DNA of 6,558 bases from Candidatus Sifarchaeum marinoarchaea (GCA_016294985.1 JAECRW010000085.1:1-6558); one strand, 5' to 3'; numbered from the stretch's first letter, positions 1-5,635 are shown. Made by a program: numbers and translations. The notes: generated from the letters alone by a model not told the origin.

Positions 1-320
1 AATTTTACTGCTTTCTGATGACAGTCAATTGCCTTCTGAAACATACCTAGTTTTCCGTAAATGAGTCCCATCATATGCCACGCTTTTGCAAAGTCAGGTT
101 TTATGTCCAATGCCTTTTGAAAAGCTTTAAGAGCTTTTTTAGACTCGCCTAGTTTGTAATATGATATTCCCATGTTGTTCCATGCCATATAGTATTTTGG
201 ATTAACCTTTAATGCCTTCTTGTATTCTTTAATGGCTTGTTGATATTGTCCTTGCTCCCAGAATTTATTTCCTCGCTCATTATAGTCAACTGCAGATATC
301 CCGAACCACTCCAATACCAA
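1..320 (-). CDS. TPR-repeat protein, 3' end outside window
   Basis: The minus-strand reading frame is open from about 335 to the window edge and gives at least 106 residues of tetratricopeptide repeats. Three repeat units are visible, at roughly residues 12-45, 46-79 and 80-106. Each has the usual small/large pattern (AWNNMGISYYKLGE, KALKAFQKALDIKPD, AWHMMGLIYGKLG). TPR arrays act as protein-protein docking scaffolds, and the partner cannot be told. No ATG lies before the first repeat. An in-frame TAG at 336-338 limits the start to TTG at 320 or TTG at 314, and I use 320, preceded by a weak GGAAAA. The 5' end may instead be damaged by a frameshift, because the N-terminus is very short. The gene follows the aminotransferase gene on the same strand after about 95 bp of AT-rich DNA. 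The C-terminus is not seen. Confidence 0.75.
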   Translation of the reverse strand, partial: MVLEWFGISAVDYNERGNKFWEQGQYQQAIKEYKKALKVNPKYYMAWNNMGISYYKLGESKKALKAFQKALDIKPDFAKAWHMMGLIYGKLGMFQKAIDCHQKAVK

Positions 321-356
321 TTTTCCGAATATACACTAGATCCAAAAAATTATCTT

Positions 357-366
357 AAAATAAAAA
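357..366 (-). terminator. Oligo-T stretch after the aminotransferase gene
   Basis: Read on the minus strand, the DNA 50-60 bp after the aminotransferase stop has TTTTTATTTT (366-357), and another six Ts follow at 349-344. Archaeal transcription commonly ends at such T-runs without a hairpin. The same AT-rich stretch could equally serve as the TATA region of the downstream TPR gene, so the role is uncertain. Confidence 0.3.
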
Positions 367-415
367 CTCAATTGATAACATCTATTGATTTACGCATGTT
401 AGTTTGATTTTCCAA

Positions 416-1555
416 TTAAAATATCTTTTGTGCGGCCGCAACTCCTGCTCCCAGTTTAACATCAAATCCTAGTTCTTTTAAAGTCAATTCTATGAGAGCT
501 AAAGTGAGAAGAACTTCCCGTTCCGAACAGAGATTCATATGTGCAACACGAAATACTTTGCCCTTTATTTTTCCTTGCCCGCCTGCAATTAACACCTTGT
601 GCCTTAGCATCGTTTTCCTGAATGCAGCATCATCTAATCCGTCCATATATTTAACTGCTGATACTGTATTAGATGCATATTTTTCATTAGCAAATAATTC
701 GAAGCCAATTTGTTTCATGCCTTCTTGGGTAGCTTTTGCGCAAAGTCTATGCCGTTTAACGCGGTTTTCATATCCTTCATCTACAATCAACTGAAATGCT
801 TCTTTTGCAGCATAGAATAGCGGTAGTGCAGGTGTAAACGGGGGATCGAACTTTTTAGAACTCTCTTTATACTTTTTGAGATTTAAATAGTAGGAAGGAG
901 TGTCAGTTCTTCTTTCAATTACCTCCCAGGCTCTTTGACTTACTGCAATCATACCTAATCCTGGAGGAAGTCCAAGGCATTTTTGAGACCCAGTAACTAA
1001 TATATCAAAGCCCCATTTATCGGTTTCGCAATAATCACCGCCAACCGACGTTATTCCATCGACAAGAAGAAGTTTATCATATTCCTTGGCAATTTTTCCG
1101 ATTTCTTCTGCAGGATGCAATACACCAGTGGAGGTTTCGTTATGAGTGAATGTGATAATCTTGATATTAGGATTTGCTTCCAGTGAAGCAATCACGTCAT
1201 CTGGATTTACTGCAGTACCCCATTCTACATTTACAGGGATTGATTTTCCGCCATAAGTCTGAGTTATTTCGCCCCAACGTTCTGCAAACTTCCCACCCAT
1301 AATATTAAGTACTTCATCGCCTTTTGAAACCAAATTTGCAATTGCAGAGTCCATGGCTGAGGTACCAGAGCCGGAAAAGATGAACATATCATTTTGAGTC
1401 CGACAGATCTTTTTCAACATCTCTATGGATTCTTCAAGGAGCTCGCGAAATTCTTTTGTCCTATGGCCATAGATTGGACGGCTCATAGCCAGATATATTC
1501 TAGGATGTACTGGAACAGGTCCAGGGATCATTAAAAGTATGTTCTTATCATCCAT
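416..1555 (-). CDS. Class V PLP-dependent aminotransferase (alanine-glyoxylate / serine-pyruvate type)
   Basis: The gene encodes a 379-residue cytosolic fold-type I aminotransferase, normal length for the family, that moves an amino group between an amino acid and a 2-oxo acid through pyridoxal phosphate. Numbered from the ATG, the N-terminal IPGPVPVHP and GHRTKEF motifs are typical of the group. The phosphate loop SGSGTSA is at about 61-67, HNETSTG at 137-143, the PLP-nitrogen aspartate in LLVDGITS at about D166, and the PLP-binding lysine in TGSQKCLG at about K192. A substrate-carboxylate arginine is visible in FRVAHM at about R336. A TTG at 1573 would add six residues, but ATG 1555 is preferred because the family motif IPGPV begins soon after it. 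Substrate preference cannot be read from sequence. Related archaeal class V enzymes have been linked to aspartate, alanine-glyoxylate and phosphoserine transamination. It is divergent from apgM. Confidence 0.9.
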   Translation of the reverse strand: MDDKNILLMIPGPVPVHPRIYLAMSRPIYGHRTKEFRELLEESIEMLKKICRTQNDMFIFSGSGTSAMDSAIANLVSKGDEVLNIMGGKFAERWGEITQTYGGKSIPVNVEWGTAVNPDDVIASLEANPNIKIITFTHNETSTGVLHPAEEIGKIAKEYDKLLLVDGITSVGGDYCETDKWGFDILVTGSQKCLGLPPGLGMIAVSQRAWEVIERRTDTPSYYLNLKKYKESSKKFDPPFTPALPLFYAAKEAFQLIVDEGYENRVKRHRLCAKATQEGMKQIGFELFANEKYASNTVSAVKYMDGLDDAAFRKTMLRHKVLIAGGQGKIKGKVFRVAHMNLCSEREVLLTLALIELTLKELGFDVKLGAGVAAAQKIF

Positions 1556-1586
1556 TTTGAAACCACGCAACAAATTTAATGTTAGA

Positions 1587-1610
1587 TATCTTGAGATAAC
1601 TTTACGTAAA
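1587..1610. promoter_or_regulatory. Paired palindromes in the divergent promoter region
   Basis: Between the two divergent starts lie TATCT-tg-AGATA (1587-1598) and, two bases on, the perfect 10-bp palindrome TTTACGTAAA (1601-1610). The position 30-55 bp upstream of the aminotransferase ATG, and beside AT-rich candidate TATA elements for either direction (AATTAAATAG-like on the minus strand near 1615-1625), would suit an operator for a dimeric regulator. Short palindromes also arise by chance in AT-rich DNA. Confidence 0.3.
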
Positions 1611-1648
1611 ACATTCTATTTAATTGGATTTGTACCATGACGATTACA

Positions 1649-1656
1649 TTTTTATT
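1649..1656 (+). promoter_or_regulatory. Candidate TATA box of apgM
   Basis: TTTTTATT is centred about 41 bp before the chosen apgM ATG at 1694. Transcription starting about 26 bp downstream would give a leader of roughly 15 nt that contains the AAGGGAT Shine-Dalgarno-like sequence. The upstream ATG at 1637 would then lie outside the transcript, supporting the later start. The region is AT-rich, so the assignment is tentative. Confidence 0.35.
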
Positions 1657-1693
1657 TCATAGAGATGTTGATTACTACTTCAAGGGATTAAAA

Positions 1694-2929
1694 ATGTGTG
1701 CACATGTTTTTTTTATAGTATGTGACGGAATGGGAGACCGTCCTATCGAAGAATTAGATGGAAAAACCCCTTTAGAATTTGCAAATACTCCTTGGTTAGA
1801 CAAGTTATCCGAAATTGGAATTAATGGAATTATGCATACACTTGGTACGCCCGGTATAGTTCCTGGGAGCGATACTGCACATTTAGCACTTTTTGGATAC
1901 GATCCGCATGTTTATTACTCAGGTCGTGGAGCATTTGAGGCCATTGGTGTAGGATTGGAAGTGAAAGAAGGCGATGTAGCTCTACGAGGCAACTTTGCGA
2001 CTATTGATGAGAATTTCAACGTTTTAGACAGACGTGCTGGACGGTATGTTCCTGAGGCAGATCAACTTGCTGAACTAGTCAATGGATATAAATTACCAGC
2101 GACTCCCGAGATAGAAGTGATAATAAAGCATGCTACGCAACACAGATGTGCTGTAATACTCCGTGGGCCAGGATTAAGTCATAAAATCACAGATACTGAT
2201 CCTCATGCAACAAATGTAAAAGTAAAAACTTCTAAACCTTTAGACAATAGTGAAGAAGCTAAGAAAGCCGCTTCTATCGTGAACGAATTATCTTCTAAAT
2301 TCCATGAAATTCTCAAAGATCACCCATTAAACAAACAACGACAAGAGCGTGGTGATCTGCCAGCAAATATCATTATACTCAGAGGTGCAGGACAGATACC
2401 CAATGTGACACCACTGGATCAGTTATATGGAATAAAAAGTGCAGTACTATCAACGAATGCGCTCTATCGGGGCGTTGCTCAGAGCGTAGGTATGGAATAT
2501 ATTCCAGTCACTGAGAAAAAAGACGATTATACGTTTCTTGCTGCTAAAGCACTTGAGCTTTTCGAACAATATAATCTATTCTTTATACATGTCAAAGACA
2601 CAGATAATGCCTCGCACGATGGAAAAGTTGAAGAAAAAGTAAAAGTTATTGAACGAATCGATAAAATGGTTGGTCATTTATTTCCAAAAGTAGAAAACAA
2701 AGAAGCATACATCTGCGTAACTGCAGACCATACTACTTCAGTAAAAGCCAAAGATCATGTCGGTGATGATGTACCCGTTGTAATCGCTGGTCCTCAAGTG
2801 CGTAGTGATTCTATTCAGTCATTTTCAGAGCGAGCATGCGCAATGGGAGGGCTCAACCGAATTCGAGGTTTCGATATTATGCCCATCCTGATGAGTTATT
2901 TGAAAAAGACTCCAATGTTTGGCTCTTAG
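1694..2929 (+). CDS. apgM: 2,3-bisphosphoglycerate-independent phosphoglycerate mutase, archaeal type
   Basis: This cytosolic enzyme interconverts 3-phosphoglycerate and 2-phosphoglycerate in glycolysis and gluconeogenesis using two metal ions and a phosphoserine intermediate. It belongs to the alkaline-phosphatase superfamily. From ATG 1694 it has 411 residues, the usual archaeal length. Visible motifs are CDGMGDRP (metal ligand D11), PGSDTAHLALFGYDP (nucleophile S59), SDTDPH-like TDTDPHATN (about 166-174), HVKDTDNASHDG (about 299-310) and TADHTTSV (about 343-350), with a further D-H pair at about 354-355. All expected ligands appear present. An in-frame ATG at 1637 would add 19 residues with no family counterpart. 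The start at 1694 is preceded by AAGGGAT at Shine-Dalgarno distance and places the DGMGDRP motif near the N-terminus as in relatives. Archaeal homoserine-kinase-like relatives exist, but the TDTDPH and SHDG pattern fits ApgM best. Confidence 0.95.
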   Translation: MCAHVFFIVCDGMGDRPIEELDGKTPLEFANTPWLDKLSEIGINGIMHTLGTPGIVPGSDTAHLALFGYDPHVYYSGRGAFEAIGVGLEVKEGDVALRGNFATIDENFNVLDRRAGRYVPEADQLAELVNGYKLPATPEIEVIIKHATQHRCAVILRGPGLSHKITDTDPHATNVKVKTSKPLDNSEEAKKAASIVNELSSKFHEILKDHPLNKQRQERGDLPANIIILRGAGQIPNVTPLDQLYGIKSAVLSTNALYRGVAQSVGMEYIPVTEKKDDYTFLAAKALELFEQYNLFFIHVKDTDNASHDGKVEEKVKVIERIDKMVGHLFPKVENKEAYICVTADHTTSVKAKDHVGDDVPVVIAGPQVRSDSIQSFSERACAMGGLNRIRGFDIMPILMSYLKKTPMFGS

Positions 2930-2932
2930 CCA

Positions 2933-2979
2933 TTTTTTTGAAATTTTATGAAAACTTATCGAAGTTAATAGCCGTTTTT
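2933..2979 (+). terminator. Tandem oligo-T terminator of apgM
   Basis: Seven Ts (2933-2939) begin four bases after the apgM stop, and a second run of five Ts lies at 2975-2979. Both sit in a repeated context (TAGCC[A/G]TTTTT...GAA, beginning at 2927 and 2969), so the T-run appears twice as a short direct repeat. No hairpin precedes them, as expected for archaeal intrinsic termination. Confidence 0.55.
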
Positions 2980-3023
2980 GAAGTTAACATGCTCATCTAT
3001 GAAGTATACCAAAATCGAAGCAA

Positions 3024-3031
3024 TTATAAAG
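3024..3031 (+). promoter_or_regulatory. TATA box (with BRE) of the M50-AN1 gene
   Basis: TTATAAAG is preceded by the purine-rich CGAAGCAA (3016-3023), a good match to the archaeal BRE-TATA layout. It predicts a transcription start near 3053 and a leader of about 60 nt before ATG 3115. GTTGATGC, similar to GGTGATC-type archaeal ribosome binding sites, lies just before the ATG (3103-3110). Confidence 0.55.
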
Positions 3032-3114
3032 CTAGTATCCTCTCAGAATTGTGTAACAAGCTCATCTGACTAGGTTACAAGTAGAATGTATTAATTCCAA
3101 AAGTTGATGCAAAT

Positions 3115-4107
3115 ATGGTTTGGCCTCCTCCTTACGGATATACAGCGCCTCGAAAGCGAACTTCTCTTACAGAAATTATTCATATACTTGTTGGGACTGT
3201 CCTTGTGTCACTAGTGATAGGTTCTTTCTTTTTCGATCCACTAAATCTATTTTCAGATATTGCAATGAACCAGAGTCAAATATTCTTATTCGCACTTGTA
3301 TCAATCCTAGCTGCGCCTGCCTTCATCCTTCATGAGTTAGCTCATAAATTCGTGGCACAAAAATATGGTTACTGGGGAGAGTTCAGGCTTATTCCTTTCG
3401 GTGTCGTTCTTACAATAATTTCTATCGTTTCTCCGTTTAAACTAGTAGGACCAGGGGCTGTGATGATAGCGGGAGCAAACATCACACGAGAGAAAAATGG
3501 AAGAATCTCTCTGGCTGGACCAATAACTAATTTCATACTGATTGGAGTGTGTCTTCTTTTCGTGCCTGTTTTGCCATTCACAATATCATTTCCGGGTTCA
3601 AATATTGAGACACCTTTTCTGGTTATTCTTGCCCAACTTAACGCTATCATTGCCGTTTTTAACCTATTACCGATCTCAGTCTTAGATGGGAAGAAAATAT
3701 TAAGTTGGAATAAAACAGCATGGGTTGTTTCTATGGCCTTATCCGGTTTCTTCTGGGTAGTAACTCTTTCCGGAGTTTTTAGTAACCTCGTCTGGGTTTT
3801 AATGGGAATAAGCGTTCTGATAGTTGCAGGGCTGGTATATTGGAACTTCTTCAGAGAAGCGAAAGGAAAGAAGATAGAAATAATTGACGCTTCAGAAATG
3901 CCATATGTTCAAAGAGTTATACGAACATCCTCAGGGCCAGTACCTATGGAAAAAACAACAACCCCTTCAAAATCTGTGCTCGTCAGCGAGTGCGAGCAAT
4001 GTGGAAAATCGGTGTTTCTTCCCTTCAGGTGTTGGCGTTGTGATGGCTTTTTCTGCTATGACCATAGATTGCCAGAAAATCATAATTGCCCTAGTTTAGG
4101 GTCGTGA
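3115..4107 (+). CDS. M50 (site-2-protease-like) membrane metalloprotease fused to a C-terminal AN1 zinc finger
   Basis: The 330-residue product is a polytopic membrane protein of the intramembrane zinc metalloprotease family. After a short proline-rich N-terminus (PPPYGY), hydrophobic segments fall at roughly 20-40, 55-78, 93-120, 133-155, 167-187, 203-221 and 224-245. The catalytic HExxH is HELAH (H73, E74, H77). The third zinc ligand is expected at D191 in LLPISVLDG, and AGPITNF (134-140) matches the conserved loop of the family. A linker at about 250-290 leads to a cytosolic-looking zinc finger with all eight AN1 ligands: C293, C296, C306, C309, C314, H317, H323 and C325, including the typical F-PF-C core. 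Site-2 proteases cut transmembrane helices. AN1 fingers bind proteins, often in ubiquitin or stress contexts in eukaryotes, while the archaeal role is not established. The gene is monocistronic by appearance. The substrate is unknown. Confidence 0.88.
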   Translation: MVWPPPYGYTAPRKRTSLTEIIHILVGTVLVSLVIGSFFFDPLNLFSDIAMNQSQIFLFALVSILAAPAFILHELAHKFVAQKYGYWGEFRLIPFGVVLTIISIVSPFKLVGPGAVMIAGANITREKNGRISLAGPITNFILIGVCLLFVPVLPFTISFPGSNIETPFLVILAQLNAIIAVFNLLPISVLDGKKILSWNKTAWVVSMALSGFFWVVTLSGVFSNLVWVLMGISVLIVAGLVYWNFFREAKGKKIEIIDASEMPYVQRVIRTSSGPVPMEKTTTPSKSVLVSECEQCGKSVFLPFRCWRCDGFFCYDHRLPENHNCPSLGS

Positions 4108-4244
4108 ATCTACTTTAAAGGACGAAAAATAGGCTATCAGTGTCTTTTCTAATAATTTTCCAGTAAATTGGACGAATTAATTTTAAGGAGTAAGGAGAAT
4201 TACAAACAACTGAAAACTAGCTGATTTATTGAATTTTGAGGTTT

Positions 4245-4258
4245 AAAAAAAAAGAAAA
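4245..4258 (-). terminator. Oligo-T terminator of histone gene 1
   Basis: On the minus strand the run TTTT-C-TTTTTTTTT follows the stop by about 30 bases. The same T-run interrupted by one C follows the second histone gene at the matching position, which supports a function. Confidence 0.65.
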
Positions 4259-4288
4259 GGGAATATATGAAAGATTAGACGCATAAAT

Positions 4289-4492
4289 TTAACCCTTGAT
4301 TGCAAGAGAGATGTCGGACATCATAACTTTCTTTCGTCCAGCATGCTTTGCAAAACCGACAGCCTTTCTCGTGAGTGATTCACATTCTCCTTCGAGATAT
4401 TCAACGAGTTTCATTACTGCATCTTTAGCTACCAATTTTGCGCCAGCATCTTTCATAAGGTCTCGAACTGGGGCAATTGCTAATCGTGGCAT
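4289..4492 (-). CDS. Archaeal histone 1
   Basis: The 67-residue product is a single histone fold without tails, the standard length of HMf-type archaeal histones that dimerise and wrap DNA in the nucleoid. The first helix with AIAPVRDLMKDAGA and the end of the fold KHAGRKKVMMSDISLAI align with HMfB. H50 and D60 match the dimer-dimer contacts H49 and D59, R53 matches R52, and G17 matches the small residue that permits tight stacking of histone dimers. F47 replaces L46. L20 and K55 replace R19 and T54, the HMfB arginine-threonine pair. C37 is peculiar to this copy. The start ATG has GTGGAG about 8 bases upstream. The gene has its own TATA box, leader hairpin and terminator, and a paralogue follows in tandem. 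Confidence 0.95.
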   Translation of the reverse strand: MPRLAIAPVRDLMKDAGAKLVAKDAVMKLVEYLEGECESLTRKAVGFAKHAGRKKVMMSDISLAIKG

Positions 4493-4509
4493 ATAAACAA
4501 CTCCACTTC

Positions 4510-4535
4510 GAAAGAATGAATGCTTTCATTCTTTC
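4510..4535 (-). promoter_or_regulatory. Leader hairpin of histone gene 1
   Basis: GAAAGAATGAA and TTCATTCTTTC form a perfect 11-bp stem around a four-base loop. With the TATA box at 4561-4568 the transcript should start near 4538, so the stem would stand at the very 5' end of the mRNA, about 18 nt before the start codon and just ahead of the GGAG ribosome binding site. It is kept in the second copy with one substitution in 25 positions. Confidence 0.6.
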
Positions 4536-4560
4536 TGAAAAGTATTTGTACTTAGATTAA

Positions 4561-4568
4561 TATATAAA
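4561..4568 (-). promoter_or_regulatory. TATA box of histone gene 1
   Basis: On the minus strand TTTATATA is preceded by CCAGAAGC as a purine-rich BRE. The 20 bases 4561-4580 are identical in the second histone copy, although the 20 bases between TATA and leader have diverged (about 7 of 20 match). Confidence 0.75.
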
Positions 4569-4610
4569 GCTTCTGGTTGCCACAATCATTCTCCCCAATT
4601 TGATATACTT

Positions 4611-4680
4611 ATGAACTCGGTACTCATCGAAAGTCTTGATATTCCATACGCCGCGCGCGTAATTGGAGTCAATCAGAGAC
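4611..4680. other. Conserved distal upstream block, copy 1
   Basis: This block is about 120-190 bp upstream of the histone start and is about 63/70 identical to 5305-5374, while the 10 bases next to it toward the gene match at only 3 of 10. It contains CATCGAAAGTCTTGATA, the alternating CGCGCGCG and TAATTGGAGTCAATCAGA. The TTGATATTCCA and TTGGAGTCAATCA parts can pair imperfectly around the CG-rich centre. On the plus strand it overlaps a short frame starting with ATG 4611 (46 codons, to 4751), but the differences between copies fall mostly at first and second codon positions, so coding constraint is unlikely. It could be a distal regulatory site, a small RNA, or the remnant of a gene start. 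The rest of the 490-bp gap (4681-4938) shows no convincing gene. Confidence 0.5.
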
Positions 4681-4938
4681 CCTGCATATTACAGAGATAT
4701 TATGTCACAGCTATATATTTGGGTAACAAAATATACCCACTTCGGGTATGATGTAACCATGATTCCCTTTTTGAGTATATTAAATCATAGAGAGTATCTC
4801 AAAGCAAATAACTTAACTCCATCTCACCATGAACTCTCCGCCTCAGAATAAGGATTAAATTTGCATAGAACTTTGGTTAAAGTTTCTAGCACAAGCTACG
4901 GAAAGATAAATAACTAGTTTAATGAATTTCAAGGACTG

Positions 4939-4953
4939 AAAAAAAAGAAAAAA
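4939..4953 (-). terminator. Oligo-T terminator of histone gene 2
   Basis: The minus-strand run CCCC-TTTTTT-C-TTTTTTTT lies about 30 bases after the stop. It has the same interrupted T-run and the same GCGTCTA...TCTTTC lead-in as the first histone gene. Confidence 0.65.
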
Positions 4954-4982
4954 GGGGTATAGAAAGACTAGACGCAAGAAAT

Positions 4983-5186
4983 TTAGCCTTTAATGGCAAG
5001 AGTGATGTCAGTCATCATAACTTTCTTTCGTCCGGCGTGTTTTGCAAATCCGATCGCTTTTCTCGTGAGTTCCTCAACTTCGGCCTCAAGGAATTCAACG
5101 AGTTTCGTTAATGCGTCTTTAGCTACCAGTTTTGCGCCAGAGTCTTTCATAAGGTCACGAACTGGGGCAATTGCTAATCGAGCCAT
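4983..5186 (-). CDS. Archaeal histone 2
   Basis: This is a 67-residue HMf-type histone fold protein differing from histone 1 at 11 positions: P2A, A16S, V26L, M27T, Y32F, G35A, C37V, S39E, V45I, S59T and S62T. Most changes are conservative. G17, H50, R53 and D60 are kept, and L20 and K55 again stand where HMfB has R19 and T54. S39E adds a negative charge in the middle helix, and C37 is absent. The two proteins should be able to form homo- and heterodimers and package DNA, though this is inferred from the family. The start ATG has GTGGAG about 8 bases upstream, and the 5' leader is nearly identical to that of histone 1. The gene has its own promoter and terminator, so the tandem genes are probably separate transcripts. 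Confidence 0.95.
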   Translation of the reverse strand: MARLAIAPVRDLMKDSGAKLVAKDALTKLVEFLEAEVEELTRKAIGFAKHAGRKKVMMTDITLAIKG

Positions 5187-5204
5187 ATAAACAACTCCAC
5201 TTCT

Positions 5205-5228
5205 AAAGAATGAGTGCTTTCATTCTTT
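5205..5228 (-). promoter_or_regulatory. Leader hairpin of histone gene 2
   Basis: AAAGAATGA and TCATTCTTT form a 9-bp stem around GTGCTT, at exactly the same distance from the start codon and the TATA box as in histone gene 1. The outer G-C pair and one inner pair of copy 1 are lost, so the stem is slightly weaker here. Confidence 0.55.
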
Positions 5229-5254
5229 CTGAAAACTTATAAACCCTGTAACAG

Positions 5255-5262
5255 TATATAAA
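5255..5262 (-). promoter_or_regulatory. TATA box of histone gene 2
   Basis: Minus-strand TTTATATA is preceded by CCAGAAGC, identical to copy 1. It predicts a transcription start near 5232, leaving a leader of about 45 nt that begins just before the hairpin. Confidence 0.75.
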
Positions 5263-5304
5263 GCTTCTGGTTGCTCCAAACCTTCTCCCCAATCTAACAC
5301 CTCG

Positions 5305-5374
5305 ATGGACTCGGTATACATCGAAAGTCTTGATACCCCATACCCCGCGCGCGTAATTGGAGTCAATCAGAAAC
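5305..5374. other. Conserved distal upstream block, copy 2
   Basis: This is the counterpart of the block at 4611-4680. The plus-strand frame from ATG 5305 closes after 26 codons (TGA 5383-5385), and its agreement with the copy-1 frame ends with the repeat, so the two frames share no common protein end. Of seven differences in the shared 25 codons, six are at first or second positions, arguing for constraint on DNA or RNA rather than on protein. Confidence 0.5.
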
Positions 5375-5454
5375 TAGTTGATTGATAGAAAATTCAATTC
5401 ATAGTGACACATTTGGATAACTAAATGAACACTCTTCAGGAGATATTGAACATC

Positions 5455-5543
5455 ATTTCTCTTTTCTTCGATAATGCATTATATAGAGCAGCAATTTAAA
5501 AACAACCTGATTCCTTCGCAGAGTACAAAAGGAAAAGAGAAAT
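5455..5543 (+). repeat. 12-bp inverted repeat in a gene-free stretch
   Basis: ATTTCTCTTTTC (5455-5466) is exactly complementary to GAAAAGAGAAAT (5532-5543), separated by 65 bp that include a TATA-like GCATTATATAGAG. Seven Ts follow immediately on the plus strand (5545-5551). It could be a long-loop RNA, a miniature element or a chance pairing of purine-rich tracts. Nothing else is recognised between 5375 and 5635 apart from a possible 7-bp stem at 5569-5588. Confidence 0.35.
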
Positions 5544-5601
5544 CTTTTTTTAAATTACAAAAGCGTTTAAGGACCGCAAATGGTCTTTGAACTTAATGTT
5601 G

Positions 5602-5607
5602 AAAAAA
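5602..5607 (-). terminator. Possible oligo-T terminator after the MFS remnant
   Basis: Six Ts on the minus strand lie about 30 bases beyond the transporter stop, at the spacing seen after the histone genes. The run is short and not preceded by a clear hairpin. Confidence 0.3.
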
Positions 5608-5635
5608 TTTGAAGTGTTTTTTGTGTTTATTATCC

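Larger units (their letters stand above)
4215..4680 (-). repeat. Tandem duplication, copy 1 (histone unit)
   Basis: This unit (histone gene with its 3' T-run, leader, TATA box and distal upstream block) recurs at 4912-5374. From the terminator to the distal block the two copies align with a constant 694-bp offset and no gaps. At the far left end the match persists only with small gaps (CTAG...TGAATTT). The encoded proteins are 84% identical by eye count (56 of 67 residues), so the duplication is not recent. Non-conserved spacers between conserved elements show which parts have been kept. Confidence 0.75.
4912..5374 (-). repeat. Tandem duplication, copy 2 (histone unit)
   Basis: This is the second copy of the histone unit, in the same orientation as 4215-5374's first copy (4215-4680). 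Similarity ends abruptly after ...GTCAATCAGAAAC near 5374, where copy 1 continues with unrelated sequence, marking the right edge of the duplicated segment. Confidence 0.75.

Noticed and set aside
1637..1693. N-terminal extension of ApgM from ATG 1637
   Set aside because: The added 19 residues have no counterpart in the family, and the likely TATA box lies downstream of this ATG.
2836..3069. 77-codon plus-strand frame overlapping the end of apgM
   Set aside because: It starts inside apgM in another frame and runs through the terminator and promoter region with no domain or ribosome binding site.
4187..4199. Double Shine-Dalgarno-like AAGGAGTAAGGAG after the protease gene
   Set aside because: No start codon or reading frame of useful length follows, and the next ATG (4267) opens only a three-codon frame.
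4296..4496. Plus-strand frames opposite both histone genes (also 4993-5190)
   Set aside because: These are antisense shadows of the strongly supported histone genes. They mirror each other only because the histone genes are duplicated.
4625..4680. tRNA or C/D-box small RNA in the conserved upstream block
   Set aside because: No T-arm or acceptor pairing is present, and GATGA and CTGA motifs occur in the wrong order for a C/D RNA.
4611..4751. Possible small protein starting MNSVLIESLD, with a similar start at 5305
   Set aside because: The similarity begins at an ATG in both copies, which is suggestive, but changes fall mainly at first and second codon positions, the frames end differently and no shared promoter is seen. 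It is kept only as a nucleotide-level conserved block.
4663..4851. 62-codon plus-strand frame between the histone genes, beginning at TTG
   Set aside because: It starts inside the conserved upstream block, has no counterpart in the second copy, lacks a ribosome binding site and shows no recognisable domain.
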